This document shows positions 8,911 through 17,241 of a DNA stretch of 64,000 bases, in pieces. This DNA is from an uncultured Rhodobacter sp. Its GTDB lineage: Bacteria > Pseudomonadota > Alphaproteobacteria > Rhodobacterales > Rhodobacteraceae. Where the stretch lies: the NCBI GenBank assembly GCA_945952585.1, contig CAMFII010000007.1, forward strand, positions 124,001 through 188,000, written 5' to 3'. Every line of letters begins with the position of its first letter. Within the stretch, counting starts at the first letter, position 1. The position numbers were made by a program, and so were the translations under genes. The notes under the pieces were generated by a model. That model was not told where the DNA came from, searched no databases, and saw only the letters and a list, made by a program, of their open reading frames with translations.

Positions 8911-9280
8911 GATGGACGAGGCGGAACTGGAGGGCCTGTTTGCGGAAGCGCGGGCGACGACGCCGCTTCCTTCGGGCAGTCTGATCCAGCGGATCGAGGC
9001 GGTGGGACTGGCCGAGCAGGCCGCCCACGCTGAGCCGGCTGTGCGGCGGTCCGCCACGCCGCCACGAGGGGCGTTGTCGCGCCTGTCGGGCTGGTTAGGT
9101 GGGCTGGGCGTCACGGCGGGCCTCGCAACGGCGACGCTGGCGGGCGTCTGGCTTGGGGCAGTCCAGCCGGCGGGGCTGTCGAGCGTGACGGACAGTGTCT
9201 CGCGCGCTCTTGGCGTGACAGCCAATCTGGACAGGGTCGATCTGATCCCCTCCTTTGACCCTTTCGCGTCCGAGGGCTGA
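8894..9280 (+). CDS. putative membrane anti-sigma factor
   Basis: A 128-residue protein with an acidic N-terminal cytoplasmic segment, one transmembrane helix around residues 70-92 (L-G-V-T-A-G-L-A-T-A-T-L-A-G-V) and a short periplasmic tail. Topology, size and the overlap with the ECF sigma gene make an anti-sigma role the best inference, but no zinc-binding anti-sigma motif (H-x3-C-x2-C) is visible. The next gene begins one base after its stop. Sequence alone does not prove that it binds the sigma factor. Confidence 0.65.
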   Translation: MKTRFEMDEAELEGLFAEARATTPLPSGSLIQRIEAVGLAEQAAHAEPAVRRSATPPRGALSRLSGWLGGLGVTAGLATATLAGVWLGAVQPAGLSSVTDSVSRALGVTANLDRVDLIPSFDPFASEG

Positions 9281-9281
9281 C

Positions 9282-9800
9282 ATGACGTCTGACACCAACC
9301 CCGACCTGCTTTCCGCCAAGCCTCCGCGCTGGATGAAGATTGCGCTGGTGGTTTCGGTTGCGCTCAACCTTGCCGTGGTCGGGATGGTCGCCGGTGCGGC
9401 GCTGTTCGGCCCGGGGCGCGACCATCGACTGAACGTGCGCGAAGTCGGCTTTGGCCCCTTCGACCGGGCGCTGTCGCTGAAGGACCGCGAAGCGCTGCGA
9501 GAGGAGTTCCAGTCCCGGATGGGGGGGCGGTGGACCGAGATCAAGTCGATGCGCAAGGATCTGCAGGACATGCTTGTGGCCCTGCGCGCGGATCCGTTCC
9601 AGCCTGACACGCTTTGGACGCTGGCATCACAGCAGGAACAGCGGCTGACCGAACGGTTGAAATTGGGTCAGAAGCTTCTGATCGAACGGGTCATCGCCAT
9701 GTCGACGGAGGAGCGGCTGCGTTTCGCCGACCGGCTTGAAGAGGAAATGTCCCATGGTCCGCACATGGGCGAAGCGCCGCCACAACCGATGGCGCCTTGA
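9282..9800 (+). CDS. periplasmic heavy-metal sensor-like (CnrX/ZraP) protein
   Basis: A 172-residue protein with an N-terminal membrane anchor (residues about 16-40) and a helical periplasmic domain. The E-F-Q-S-R-M-G-G-R-W and Q-Q-E-Q-R-L-T-E-R-L-K helices resemble the CnrX/CpxP/ZraP fold. The C-terminus contains H-G-P-H-M-G, which could bind metal. CnrX-type proteins hold an anti-sigma factor in place until metal binds, so the order sigma, anti-sigma, sensor fits a metal-responsive ECF circuit. I placed the start at the ATG one base after the preceding stop. Confidence 0.8.
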   Translation: MTSDTNPDLLSAKPPRWMKIALVVSVALNLAVVGMVAGAALFGPGRDHRLNVREVGFGPFDRALSLKDREALREEFQSRMGGRWTEIKSMRKDLQDMLVALRADPFQPDTLWTLASQQEQRLTERLKLGQKLLIERVIAMSTEERLRFADRLEEEMSHGPHMGEAPPQPMAP

Positions 9801-9815
9801 ACGGCAGGCCGGCCT

Positions 9816-11198
9816 TCAGGCGGCAGACCGGCTCTGGATGGCGCGGTTGCGGCCGGCGGCCTTGGCCATGAGAAGGGCCTGATCTGCGCGTTCGACCATG
9901 TTCAGCCGCGTTTCCTCGGGCCGGTCTGGCATGGACAGCGACCAGCCAAGCGAGACAGTGATCGGGATCGACTGCCCGGACGGCGTCTTGAAGGGTTCGC
10001 CCTTGACCGCGGCGCAGAGGCGCTGGGCGGTGGCGCGGGCAAGATCGGGATCGCAGTCGGGCAGGGCCACGATGAACTCCTCACCCCCCATGCGGGCCAG
10101 CAAGGCGCGAGGGCAAAGCGCAGCCTTGAGCCGCCGCGCGACCTCTACCAGAACCGCGTTGCCGGTCGGATGGCCCCAGATGTCGTTCACCGATTTAAAG
10201 CGGTCGAGGTCGATCACCATCACGGCCAGTGTCGTGCCCTGACGGCGCGACAGGTCGATCAGCCGGTCCAGTTCAGGCTCGGCAAAGCGCATGTTGTGCA
10301 GGCCGGTCAGGGGATCGATCACCGAATAGCGCAGACCGTCGTCGATCGCCTTGCGTCGGCGGTCGTCGTGCTTCTTGCGGCGGATCATCCGGTCGAGCCG
10401 GAAGGCGATCTCTTCTGCCGGGCAGTCCCGGTCGAGCACGTCTTGGGCATCCATGTTCAGGGCGTTGATCGCTGCCGTGCCGGCCGCGTCTTGCAGCAGC
10501 ACGCAGAATTCCGCTTCCGGCGCGGCGCCGCGGGTTCTGAGTTCAGACATGAGACGCAGCGTGGCCTCGCCATTCCCGGGGCTGGCGGCCAGAAGGAAGG
10601 CGTCGATGTGAAGCTGGCCGGCATCGCGCGGATTCAACGCCTCGCTCCGGGTCAGTGCCACGAGGCGATTGCGCTGGTGCGGTTCGAGCCGCTGCAGCAG
10701 GGCATCGGCCACGTCGTACTTCTCGGCCACGATGGCGACCAGCCCGGGATGGTCGAACCCCTCGGGCCGTTCGGCCATCCCCGCCTGGCCGAGCGTCGCC
10801 TCATGCGCCCGCAGGAGTCGCGATGCCGCACGGGACCGCATCAGTGCCCGCGCCCGCGCCAGCAGCCAGTTCGGATCGATGGCCCGGGGCAGCGCGTCGT
10901 CCGCGCCGGCGCGGATAAGCTCAAGGCGCTGGTCGGGCAGGAGGTCGTCCATCAGCATCACGACCGGCACGTCGCGCAGGCCGGGATTGGACCGGATCCG
11001 CGCCAGAACCGCAGTGCCCGGCATGTCGGGCAGGGTGCCATTCAGCAGCACCAGGTTAGGAAGGTTGCGCCGCATCACGTCAAGCCCGTTGGCGCCATCC
11101 GCGGCTGTCACGGCGTCGTAGCAGGCCGCCTGAAGCCGCGCCATCAGCACGATCCGGTTTGTCGCAACGCCGTCGATGATGAGTATCCGTCCGCTCAT
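9816..11198 (-). CDS. PleD-like response regulator diguanylate cyclase with degenerate receiver
   Basis: A 460-residue protein with PleD architecture: receiver (1-120), a second receiver-like domain (about 150-275) and GGDEF (285-460). The cyclase motif is G371-G-E-E-F375, so c-di-GMP synthesis is expected. The phosphoacceptor aspartate of PleD (position 53) is asparagine here (L-L-N53-G), the acidic pair is D9-G10 and the conserved lysine is R105, so the first receiver probably cannot be phosphorylated in the usual way. The product-inhibition R-x-x-D site five residues before the GGEEF motif is also absent (C-P-R-A). The ATG is at M-S-G-R-I-L-I; the long in-frame extension upstream is non-coding. 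Confidence 0.88.
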   Translation of the reverse strand: MSGRILIIDGVATNRIVLMARLQAACYDAVTAADGANGLDVMRRNLPNLVLLNGTLPDMPGTAVLARIRSNPGLRDVPVVMLMDDLLPDQRLELIRAGADDALPRAIDPNWLLARARALMRSRAASRLLRAHEATLGQAGMAERPEGFDHPGLVAIVAEKYDVADALLQRLEPHQRNRLVALTRSEALNPRDAGQLHIDAFLLAASPGNGEATLRLMSELRTRGAAPEAEFCVLLQDAAGTAAINALNMDAQDVLDRDCPAEEIAFRLDRMIRRKKHDDRRRKAIDDGLRYSVIDPLTGLHNMRFAEPELDRLIDLSRRQGTTLAVMVIDLDRFKSVNDIWGHPTGNAVLVEVARRLKAALCPRALLARMGGEEFIVALPDCDPDLARATAQRLCAAVKGEPFKTPSGQSIPITVSLGWSLSMPDRPEETRLNMVERADQALLMAKAAGRNRAIQSRSAA

Positions 11199-11309
11199 GC
11201 CCGGGCCGCCGCATCCTGTTCTTCGCCCCTTCACACTGGGTCTCGATTGGTTAAGAAAGTCTTTCATCGGGTCGGTCGCAGCGCTCTCGCGAGGGGAGAT
11301 TACGAAATC

Positions 11310-11588
11310 GTGAAGCAGGACTCCGCCGAGATGCTGGCGATCCGGGCTCTGGGCTGGATCGCGTCGCAGGATGACCTGTTGCCTGCCTTTCTTGCCGCGA
11401 CGGGCGCCTCGCCCGCCGATCTGCGAAAGGCGGCATCGCAGCCGGACTTCCTGCGGTCGGTGCTCGAGTTCCTGTTGCAGGAGGATGCCAGGATCATCGC
11501 GTTCTGCGACGCCACGGGGCTTCCCTATGGCGAGCCGATGCAGGCGCATCTCCAGCTTCTGGGCGAGGCCGGGCGGAACTGGACCTGA
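11310..11588 (+). CDS. DUF3572 family protein
   Basis: A 92-residue small cytoplasmic protein of the alphaproteobacterial DUF3572 family, recognisable by A-L-G-W-I-A-S-Q-D-D-L-L-P-A-F-L and the closing C-D-A-T-G-L-P-Y. Its function is unknown. The GTG start is chosen because GAGGGGAG lies about 11 bases upstream; an ATG seven codons later is the alternative. The gene is divergent from the PleD-like regulator, an arrangement I recall as common in this order (a recollection, not checked). Confidence 0.8.
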   Translation: MKQDSAEMLAIRALGWIASQDDLLPAFLAATGASPADLRKAASQPDFLRSVLEFLLQEDARIIAFCDATGLPYGEPMQAHLQLLGEAGRNWT

Positions 11589-11654
11589 CGGATTGCATTT
11601 GCCGGTCGCGCGGGTAGTTTGCGCGCAATCACCTGTCAGCTTGGGTAGGAAGCG

Positions 11655-12389
11655 ATGATCAAGGGCGTTCTCTTCGACAAGGACGGCACGCTTTTCGACT
11701 TCCGCAAGAGCTGGGGCCGCTGGACTCGCGGCATGCTCGAGGAATTCGCCCGGGACGAGGCTCATGCCGACGCGATGGCGACGGCCCTTGGCTATGATCT
11801 TGTGACGGATGTTTTCGCGCCGCACAGCCTGGTCGTGACCTCGACCAGCTACGAGATCGCCGAAACCGTCCTGCCGCACCTTCCCGGTGCGACGCACGAG
11901 GCGTTGGTGGCGCGCTTCAACCAGCTCGCGGTCGAGGCCGAGATGGTGCCGGCCGTGCCTCTGGCGCTGCTGCTTTCGGAATTGCGCGAACGGGGGCTGC
12001 GGATCGGCCTTGCGACGAACGACGTGGAAGAGGCGGCGCGCGCGCATCTGTCCGCGCATGGAGTCGAGTCGCTGTTCGATTTCATCGCCGGCAGCGATTC
12101 CGGCCATGGCGCCAAACCGGCACCGGGGATGCTTCTGGCGTTCGCCCATGCACAGGGCGTTTCACCCGGGCAGGTGCTGATGGTTGGTGACAGCGCCCAT
12201 GATCTCGTTGCCGGCAAGGCCGCCGGAATGCGGCCGATCGGCGTCCTGACCGGGCCGGCGGAACATGAGGATCTGGCCCATCTCGCCGAGGCGGTTCTGC
12301 CAAGCATCGGGGCTCTTCCGGCCTGGATTGACGGTCAGCACAGGGCCTCGCTGGATCCTGAAGTCAAAAACGACGCAATCACGTCGTAA
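11655..12389 (+). CDS. HAD superfamily hydrolase (phosphoglycolate phosphatase-like)
   Basis: A 244-residue HAD phosphatase. Motif I is F-D-K-D-G-T-L at residues 7-13, motif II is the T in L-A-T-N-D, and motif IV is G-D-S-A-H-D around residue 178. A helical cap lies between motifs I and II. It resembles Gph-type enzymes that dephosphorylate 2-phosphoglycolate or similar small phosphates; the substrate is unproven. A TAGGAAG ribosome-binding site precedes the ATG. Confidence 0.88.
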   Translation: MIKGVLFDKDGTLFDFRKSWGRWTRGMLEEFARDEAHADAMATALGYDLVTDVFAPHSLVVTSTSYEIAETVLPHLPGATHEALVARFNQLAVEAEMVPAVPLALLLSELRERGLRIGLATNDVEEAARAHLSAHGVESLFDFIAGSDSGHGAKPAPGMLLAFAHAQGVSPGQVLMVGDSAHDLVAGKAAGMRPIGVLTGPAEHEDLAHLAEAVLPSIGALPAWIDGQHRASLDPEVKNDAITS

Positions 12390-12457
12390 AGCACTCGCCG
12401 TGCCCCGGTTCCTTGCGCCAATGTCAGGGAAAGACGCGCATCAGGCGGAGTGAAACG

Positions 12458-14014
12458 ATGAACGATGATGCAGGCCGGCGCAAGCGGGCCGGGGGACGGG
12501 CGGGCAACAAGCAGCGCGCCGGGTCCGCGGCGATCGAGCAGATGCCGTGGCGCATTCCCGAGAACCCTGACCGTCCGACCGAGCCGCTGGACCATGACGG
12601 CGTCTTGGCGATCCACCGCACCACGATGCGCATCCTGCGCGACATCGGCATCGAGTTCCTGAACCCCGAAGCGGTCTCGATCCTGAAGAAGGCGGGCTGC
12701 AAGGTCGACGGCACGAATGTCCGCATGGACGAGTCTTTCGTCATGGAGATGCTGGGCCACGCCCCGGCCAGCTTCACCATCACGCCGCGCAACCCCGAGC
12801 GCGAGATCGTGATCGGCGGCAAGAAGATGGTCTTCGTCAACGTCTCGTCGCCGCCGAACTCCTGGGACCTCGAACGCGGCAAGCGGTCGGGCGACTTCGA
12901 GACGTTCAAGGATTTCATGAAGCTGACGCAGTATTTCAACTGCATCCACATCGCCGGGGGGTATCCGGTCGAGCCGATCGACATCCATCCCTCGATCCGC
13001 CATCTCGACTGCCTTTTCGAGAAGCTGACCCTGACCGACAAGGTCTGCCACGCCTATTCGCTTGGCGCCGAGCGGGTCGAAGACGTGATGGAGATGGTGC
13101 GCATCGCCGGGGGTCTGAGCGAGGACGAGTTCCGCGCCAAACCGCGGATGTACACCAACATCAACTCCGTCTCGCCGCTGAAGCACGATTTCCCGATGCT
13201 GGACGGCGCGATGCGCCTTGCCCGACGTGGGCAGCCGGTGGTGGTCACGCCCTTCACGCTGGCAGGTGCGATGGCACCCGTTACCATGTCGGGCGCCGTG
13301 GCGCTGTCGCTGGCCGAGGGCCTCGCCGCGATCGCGCTTCTGCAATACATCAATCCGGGCTGCCCGGTGGCGATCGGTACCTTCACGTCGAACGTTGACA
13401 TGAAGTCGGGTGCGCCGGCCTTCGGCACGCCTGAATACATGCGCGCGACGCAGATGACCGGACAACTGGCGCGGTTCTACAAGCTGCCGATGCGGTCCTC
13501 GGGCGTCTGCGCCGCCAACGTGCCCGACGCTCAGGGGATGTGGGAAACCTCGAACAGCCTGTGGGCTGCCGTCACCTCGGGAACCAACATGGTCTACCAC
13601 GCCGCCGGCTGGCTCGAGGGCGGGCTGATCGCGAGTCCCGAGAAGTTCGTGATGGACTGCGAAGTGCTGCAGATGATCCAGCGCTATTTCGAAGAGGCGA
13701 CCTGGGCCACGACCGAGGACGACCTTGCCTTCGACGCGATCCGCGAAGTCGGCCCGAACGGTCACTATTTCGGCTGCCAACACACGCAGGAACGCTACAC
13801 CACGGCCTTCTATTCGCCCTTCGTCTCGGACTGGCGCAACTACGAGGCCTGGCAGCTGGACGGTGCCGTCGAGACGCCGGAGCGGGCGCACCGCATCTAC
13901 AAGGCGATCCTGGCCGAGTTCGAGGCGCCGCCGATCAATGGCGATCACCTCGAGGAGTTGCGCCGCTTCGTGGCGCGGCGCAAGCAGGAAGGCGGCGCCC
14001 CCACCGACTTCTGA
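12458..14014 (+). CDS. trimethylamine methyltransferase (MttB-like) family protein
   Basis: A 518-residue TIM-barrel protein of the MttB superfamily. The I-E-F-L-N-P-E-A segment, the M-Y-T-N-I-N-S-V-S-P-L region, and the conserved A-G-A-M-A-P-V-T and G-A-P-A-F-G-T-P-E-Y-M strands identify it. There is no in-frame amber codon, so it is a non-pyrrolysine homologue; characterised relatives demethylate glycine betaine or other quaternary amines and transfer the methyl to a corrinoid protein. No corrinoid protein gene is visible nearby. The ATG is 68 bases after the HAD stop. Confidence 0.85.
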   Translation: MNDDAGRRKRAGGRAGNKQRAGSAAIEQMPWRIPENPDRPTEPLDHDGVLAIHRTTMRILRDIGIEFLNPEAVSILKKAGCKVDGTNVRMDESFVMEMLGHAPASFTITPRNPEREIVIGGKKMVFVNVSSPPNSWDLERGKRSGDFETFKDFMKLTQYFNCIHIAGGYPVEPIDIHPSIRHLDCLFEKLTLTDKVCHAYSLGAERVEDVMEMVRIAGGLSEDEFRAKPRMYTNINSVSPLKHDFPMLDGAMRLARRGQPVVVTPFTLAGAMAPVTMSGAVALSLAEGLAAIALLQYINPGCPVAIGTFTSNVDMKSGAPAFGTPEYMRATQMTGQLARFYKLPMRSSGVCAANVPDAQGMWETSNSLWAAVTSGTNMVYHAAGWLEGGLIASPEKFVMDCEVLQMIQRYFEEATWATTEDDLAFDAIREVGPNGHYFGCQHTQERYTTAFYSPFVSDWRNYEAWQLDGAVETPERAHRIYKAILAEFEAPPINGDHLEELRRFVARRKQEGGAPTDF

Positions 14015-14036
14015 GCCGATCCGGTAGAATTCGCTT

Positions 14037-14063
14037 CATTCCGGCCCGGAACTGGCCGGAATG
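14037..14063 (+). terminator. 10-bp perfect hairpin after the MttB-like gene
   Basis: Inverted repeat CATTCCGGCC, a 7-base loop, then GGCCGGAATG. It sits 22 bases after the methyltransferase stop and 68 bases before the HNOB start. No run of T follows on the plus strand, so it is either a weak terminator or an operator for the HNOB/cyclase unit. Confidence 0.45.
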
Positions 14064-14131
14064 TGCTGATGCGGATTACCGATCTGTTAACCCCTGGATC
14101 CTAGCCTTCCCGAAACACCGGGGATGTTCGG

Positions 14132-14716
14132 ATGCATGGTTTGCTCAACCGCTCGATCCAGGGCTTTCTTCGCCGCACCTATGGCGAGGCGGTCTGGCAT
14201 GACGTGGCCGCGCGGGCCGGGCTTGGCCCCGATGGCTTCGAGGCGATGCTCGACTATGACGACAACCTGACGGATCGCGTCATCAACGCGGCGGCCCTTC
14301 GTCTGGATCGCCCGCGCGATGCCCTGCTCGAGGATCTGGGGACCTACCTAGTCTCTCATCCCGACCTTGAGCGGCTGCGACGGCTTCTGCGTTTTGGCGG
14401 AACCGGTTTTGTCGACTTCCTGCATTCGTTGGATGAACTGCCCGACCGCGCCCGCATGGCATTGCCGGAGCTGGAACTGCCGGAACTCGACCTGAACGAG
14501 CAAAGGCCGGACAGGTTTCGCCTAATGTGCAAGTCTCCGCTCATCGGGGCGGGGCATGTCATCCTTGGGCTTCTGCGGGCGATGGCCGACGATTACGGTA
14601 GCCTTGCCGTGCTGGAGCATGAGGGGTCATGGCCCGAAGGCGAGATCATCCGCATCGACCTCCTCGACCCGCGCTTTTCGGAAGGGCGGCGCTTCGATCT
14701 GGCCGGAGTGGCGTGA
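14132..14716 (+). CDS. heme NO-binding (HNOB/H-NOX) domain protein, axial His missing
   Basis: A 194-residue single-domain protein of the H-NOX/HNOB family. It begins M-H-G-L-L-N-R like family members (M-Y/H-G-x-x-N), and the later G-A-G-H-V-I-L-G-L-L-R-A-M-A helix matches the C-terminal subdomain. In guanylate cyclase beta and bacterial H-NOX the heme iron is bound by the His of an L-D-x-L-H motif; here the segment is L-D-E-L-P104. The Y-x-S-x-R heme-propionate motif is also degenerate (C-K-S-P-L). His98, six residues earlier, is the only nearby histidine. It may therefore bind heme differently or not at all. The cyclase gene starts one base after its stop, so they are probably translated together. 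Confidence 0.85.
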   Translation: MHGLLNRSIQGFLRRTYGEAVWHDVAARAGLGPDGFEAMLDYDDNLTDRVINAAALRLDRPRDALLEDLGTYLVSHPDLERLRRLLRFGGTGFVDFLHSLDELPDRARMALPELELPELDLNEQRPDRFRLMCKSPLIGAGHVILGLLRAMADDYGSLAVLEHEGSWPEGEIIRIDLLDPRFSEGRRFDLAGVA

Positions 14717-14717
14717 C

Positions 14718-15710
14718 ATGGATGGCGGAATGACCCTGCCGGGGCTGACGCTCGACATCATCTCGCTGGCCCGGCTGATGCCGATGTATCTGTCGCTGAC
14801 CGAGGACGGCCGGATTGCCGAAGTCGGGCCGACGCTGGCAAAGCTGCTGCCCAAGGATGCCGCAGGGCAGGATTTCTTCGCCTTGTTCGAGATCAGCCGA
14901 CCGGGAAATGTCAGGGACATGGCGGGGCTCGCGGCGCGGACGGGCGACCGGCTCCACCTCGTCCGCCGCGACGAAAGCCGAACCTCGCTGCGTGGCCTGG
15001 CCGTGCCGCTGAAGGGGGGGCAGGGGATGCTGCTCAACCTGTCCTTCGGTATCACGGTGGCCGAGGCCGTGCGCGACCACGATCTGACGGATGCCGATTT
15101 CGCCCCGACCGACCTCGCGATGGAACTGCTTTACCTGATCGAGGCGAAGACAGCCGTCATGGGCGAATTGCGCGCCATGAACCGCCGGCTGGAGGGCGCG
15201 CGATCCGAGGCGGAAGAGCGCGCCCTGACCGACACGCTGACCGGCCTGCGCAACCGGCGGGCGCTCGATCTTGCCCTGGCGGAACTGGTGGCGCGCGGGC
15301 AGCCCTTTGGCCTCATGCACCTGGACCTCGACTGGTTCAAGGCGGTGAACGACACGCTCGGCCACGCCGCGGGCGACCATGTCCTGCGCATGGTGGCGGG
15401 TGTCCTGCGCGCCCAGACCCGCGCCGGGGATACCGTCGCGCGGGTGGGGGGCGACGAATTCGTCATCCTGTTGCCCGGCCTGGTCGATGCCGAGCGGATG
15501 CGGATCATCGCGGCCCGCATCATCGCGCGGCTCGAGGAACCGATGGATTATCAGGGGGTTTCCACCCGGGTTTCGGCCAGTATCGGCATGGCGGCCTCGA
15601 CCGCCTATGACAGGGTACTGGGCGACCGGATGCTGGCCGATGCCGATTCCGCGCTCTATGAGGCCAAACGCCAAGGGCGCGGCCGCGCCGAGCTGCACGT
15701 CCCGGACTGA
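14718..15710 (+). CDS. HNOBA-like sensor diguanylate cyclase
   Basis: A 330-residue protein. The N-terminal ~115 residues resemble the HNOBA (heme-NO-binding-associated, PAS-like) domain of guanylate cyclases, with M-P-M-Y-L-S-L-T-E-D-G-R-I-A-E-V-G and F-E-I-S-R-P. A linker coiled coil (about 140-172) leads to a GGDEF domain with an intact G244-G-D-E-F248 and a product-inhibition R235-A-G-D238 site. It should make c-di-GMP, gated by the HNOB protein encoded upstream. The ATG is one base after the HNOB stop. Confidence 0.88.
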   Translation: MDGGMTLPGLTLDIISLARLMPMYLSLTEDGRIAEVGPTLAKLLPKDAAGQDFFALFEISRPGNVRDMAGLAARTGDRLHLVRRDESRTSLRGLAVPLKGGQGMLLNLSFGITVAEAVRDHDLTDADFAPTDLAMELLYLIEAKTAVMGELRAMNRRLEGARSEAEERALTDTLTGLRNRRALDLALAELVARGQPFGLMHLDLDWFKAVNDTLGHAAGDHVLRMVAGVLRAQTRAGDTVARVGGDEFVILLPGLVDAERMRIIAARIIARLEEPMDYQGVSTRVSASIGMAASTAYDRVLGDRMLADADSALYEAKRQGRGRAELHVPD

Positions 15711-15894
15711 ACTGCGCGCCGGTTAGGCGCCTCGGGCCGTCAGCCTTTCCTGATGGGTTGGAGTCTGTTGATTTCCCCCGGGGGACAGGTGGTCTGCGGA
15801 AGGCAAAGTCTGGCGGCACTCATCCGCAGGTTGGCGCTGGACCGCCGCCACGGCTTTGGATAAGCCTCTCGCCGCGCAAACAGCCGAGGTTTCC

Positions 15895-17238
15895 ATGTCA
15901 GGCCACGCCACGCCCGAACCGATGACCGCCCGCCGCTCGGGCCCGCTCAAGGGCCGGGCCGAGGTGCCGGGCGACAAGTCGATCAGCCACCGGGCGCTCA
16001 TCTTCGGCGCGATGGCCGTGGGGGAAACGAAGATCACGGGCCTGCTGGAAGGGCAGGATGTGCTCGATACCGCCAAGGCGATGCGCGCCTTCGGGGCGGA
16101 GGTGACGCAGCACGGTCCCGGAAGCTGGACGGTGCATGGCGTTGGGGTCGGTGGCTTTTCCGAGCCGGCCGATGTCATCGACTGCGGCAACTCCGGCACG
16201 GGTGTGCGTCTCATCATGGGGACGATGGCGACCACGCCGATCACCGCGACCTTCACTGGCGATGCGAGCCTGCGCAAGCGGCCGATGGGGCGCGTGACCG
16301 ATCCCCTGTCGCTGTTCGGTGCGCGCGCCTATGGCCGGCAGGGCGGACGACTGCCGATGACCATCGTCGGTGCGGCCGATCCGGTGCCGGTGCGCTATGC
16401 GCTTCCGGTCGCTTCGGCGCAGGTCAAATCGGCGGTGCTGCTGGCCGGCCTCAATGCCCCCGGCGAGACCGTCGTGATCGAGAAGGAACCGACGCGCGAC
16501 CATTCGGAGCGGATGCTTCTGGGCTTCGGCGCGAAACTGTCGGTGGAGAAGACGGCCGAGGGCCATGTCATCACCCTGACCGGCCGGCCCGAGCTGAAGC
16601 CGCAGACGGTTGCCGTGCCCCGCGATCCGTCCTCGGCCGCCTTCCCGGTCTGCGCGGCGCTGATCGTCGAGGGGTCCGACATCCTCGTGCCGGGCGTCAG
16701 CCAGAACCTGACCCGCAACGGCCTCTACCTGACGCTGGTCGAGATGGGGGCCGATATCGAGTTCCAGAACCCGCGCGAGGAGGGGGGCGAGCCGGTGGCG
16801 GACCTGCGCGTCCGGGCAAGCAACCTTAAGGGCGTCGAAGTGCCGCCCGAGCGGGCGCCGTCGATGATCGACGAATACCCGATCCTGTCGGTTGTCGCGG
16901 CCTTCGCCGAGGGCCGGACGGTGATGCGCGGGGTGAAGGAGCTTCGCGTCAAGGAAAGCGACCGGATCGACGCCATGGCGCGCGGGCTCGAGGCCTGCGG
17001 CGTTCGCATCGAAGAGGATGAGGACACGCTGATCGTCCACGGCCTTGGGGCCGGCGGCGTTCCCGGCGGGGCCGTGGCAAAGACCCATCTCGACCACCGG
17101 ATCGCGATGAGCTTCCTTGTTTGCGGCATGGCGTCGAAGTCCGCCGTCGGCGTCGATGACGCCTCGCCGATCCTGACCAGTTTCCCGATCTTCGAGGGGC
17201 TGATGAAGGACCTCGGCGCCGACCTTTCGCGCGGCTAG
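15895..17238 (+). CDS. aroA: 3-phosphoshikimate 1-carboxyvinyltransferase (EPSP synthase), class II
   Basis: A 447-residue shikimate-pathway enzyme joining PEP and shikimate 3-phosphate. The start [14 protein letters not shown], the [10 protein letters not shown] loop, [13 protein letters not shown] and S-M-I-D-E-Y-P-I-L match the CP4-like class II group. At the position decisive for glyphosate in CP4 (Ala100) this protein has Gly101 (G-N-S-G-T-G), as in sensitive enzymes. It heads the cluster that continues with cmk and rpsA, although a minus-strand VOC gene intervenes. An in-frame ATG 13 codons upstream is less likely. Confidence 0.96.
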   Translation: MSGHATPEPMTARRSGPLKGRAEVPGDKSISHRALIFGAMAVGETKITGLLEGQDVLDTAKAMRAFGAEVTQHGPGSWTVHGVGVGGFSEPADVIDCGNSGTGVRLIMGTMATTPITATFTGDASLRKRPMGRVTDPLSLFGARAYGRQGGRLPMTIVGAADPVPVRYALPVASAQVKSAVLLAGLNAPGETVVIEKEPTRDHSERMLLGFGAKLSVEKTAEGHVITLTGRPELKPQTVAVPRDPSSAAFPVCAALIVEGSDILVPGVSQNLTRNGLYLTLVEMGADIEFQNPREEGGEPVADLRVRASNLKGVEVPPERAPSMIDEYPILSVVAAFAEGRTVMRGVKELRVKESDRIDAMARGLEACGVRIEEDEDTLIVHGLGAGGVPGGAVAKTHLDHRIAMSFLVCGMASKSAVGVDDASPILTSFPIFEGLMKDLGADLSRG

Positions 17239-17241
17239 GCC

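Noticed and set aside
11199-12149. N-terminal extension of the PleD-like protein across DUF3572 and the HAD gene.
   Set aside because: The receiver domain begins exactly at M-S-G-R-I-L-I; the extension is antisense to two recognised genes.
12335-13948. Long minus-strand frame opposite the MttB-like gene.
   Set aside because: The plus strand carries a recognisable conserved protein; the antisense frame has shadow composition.
12458-14014. Pyrrolysine-containing MttB.
   Set aside because: No in-frame TAG interrupts the frame.
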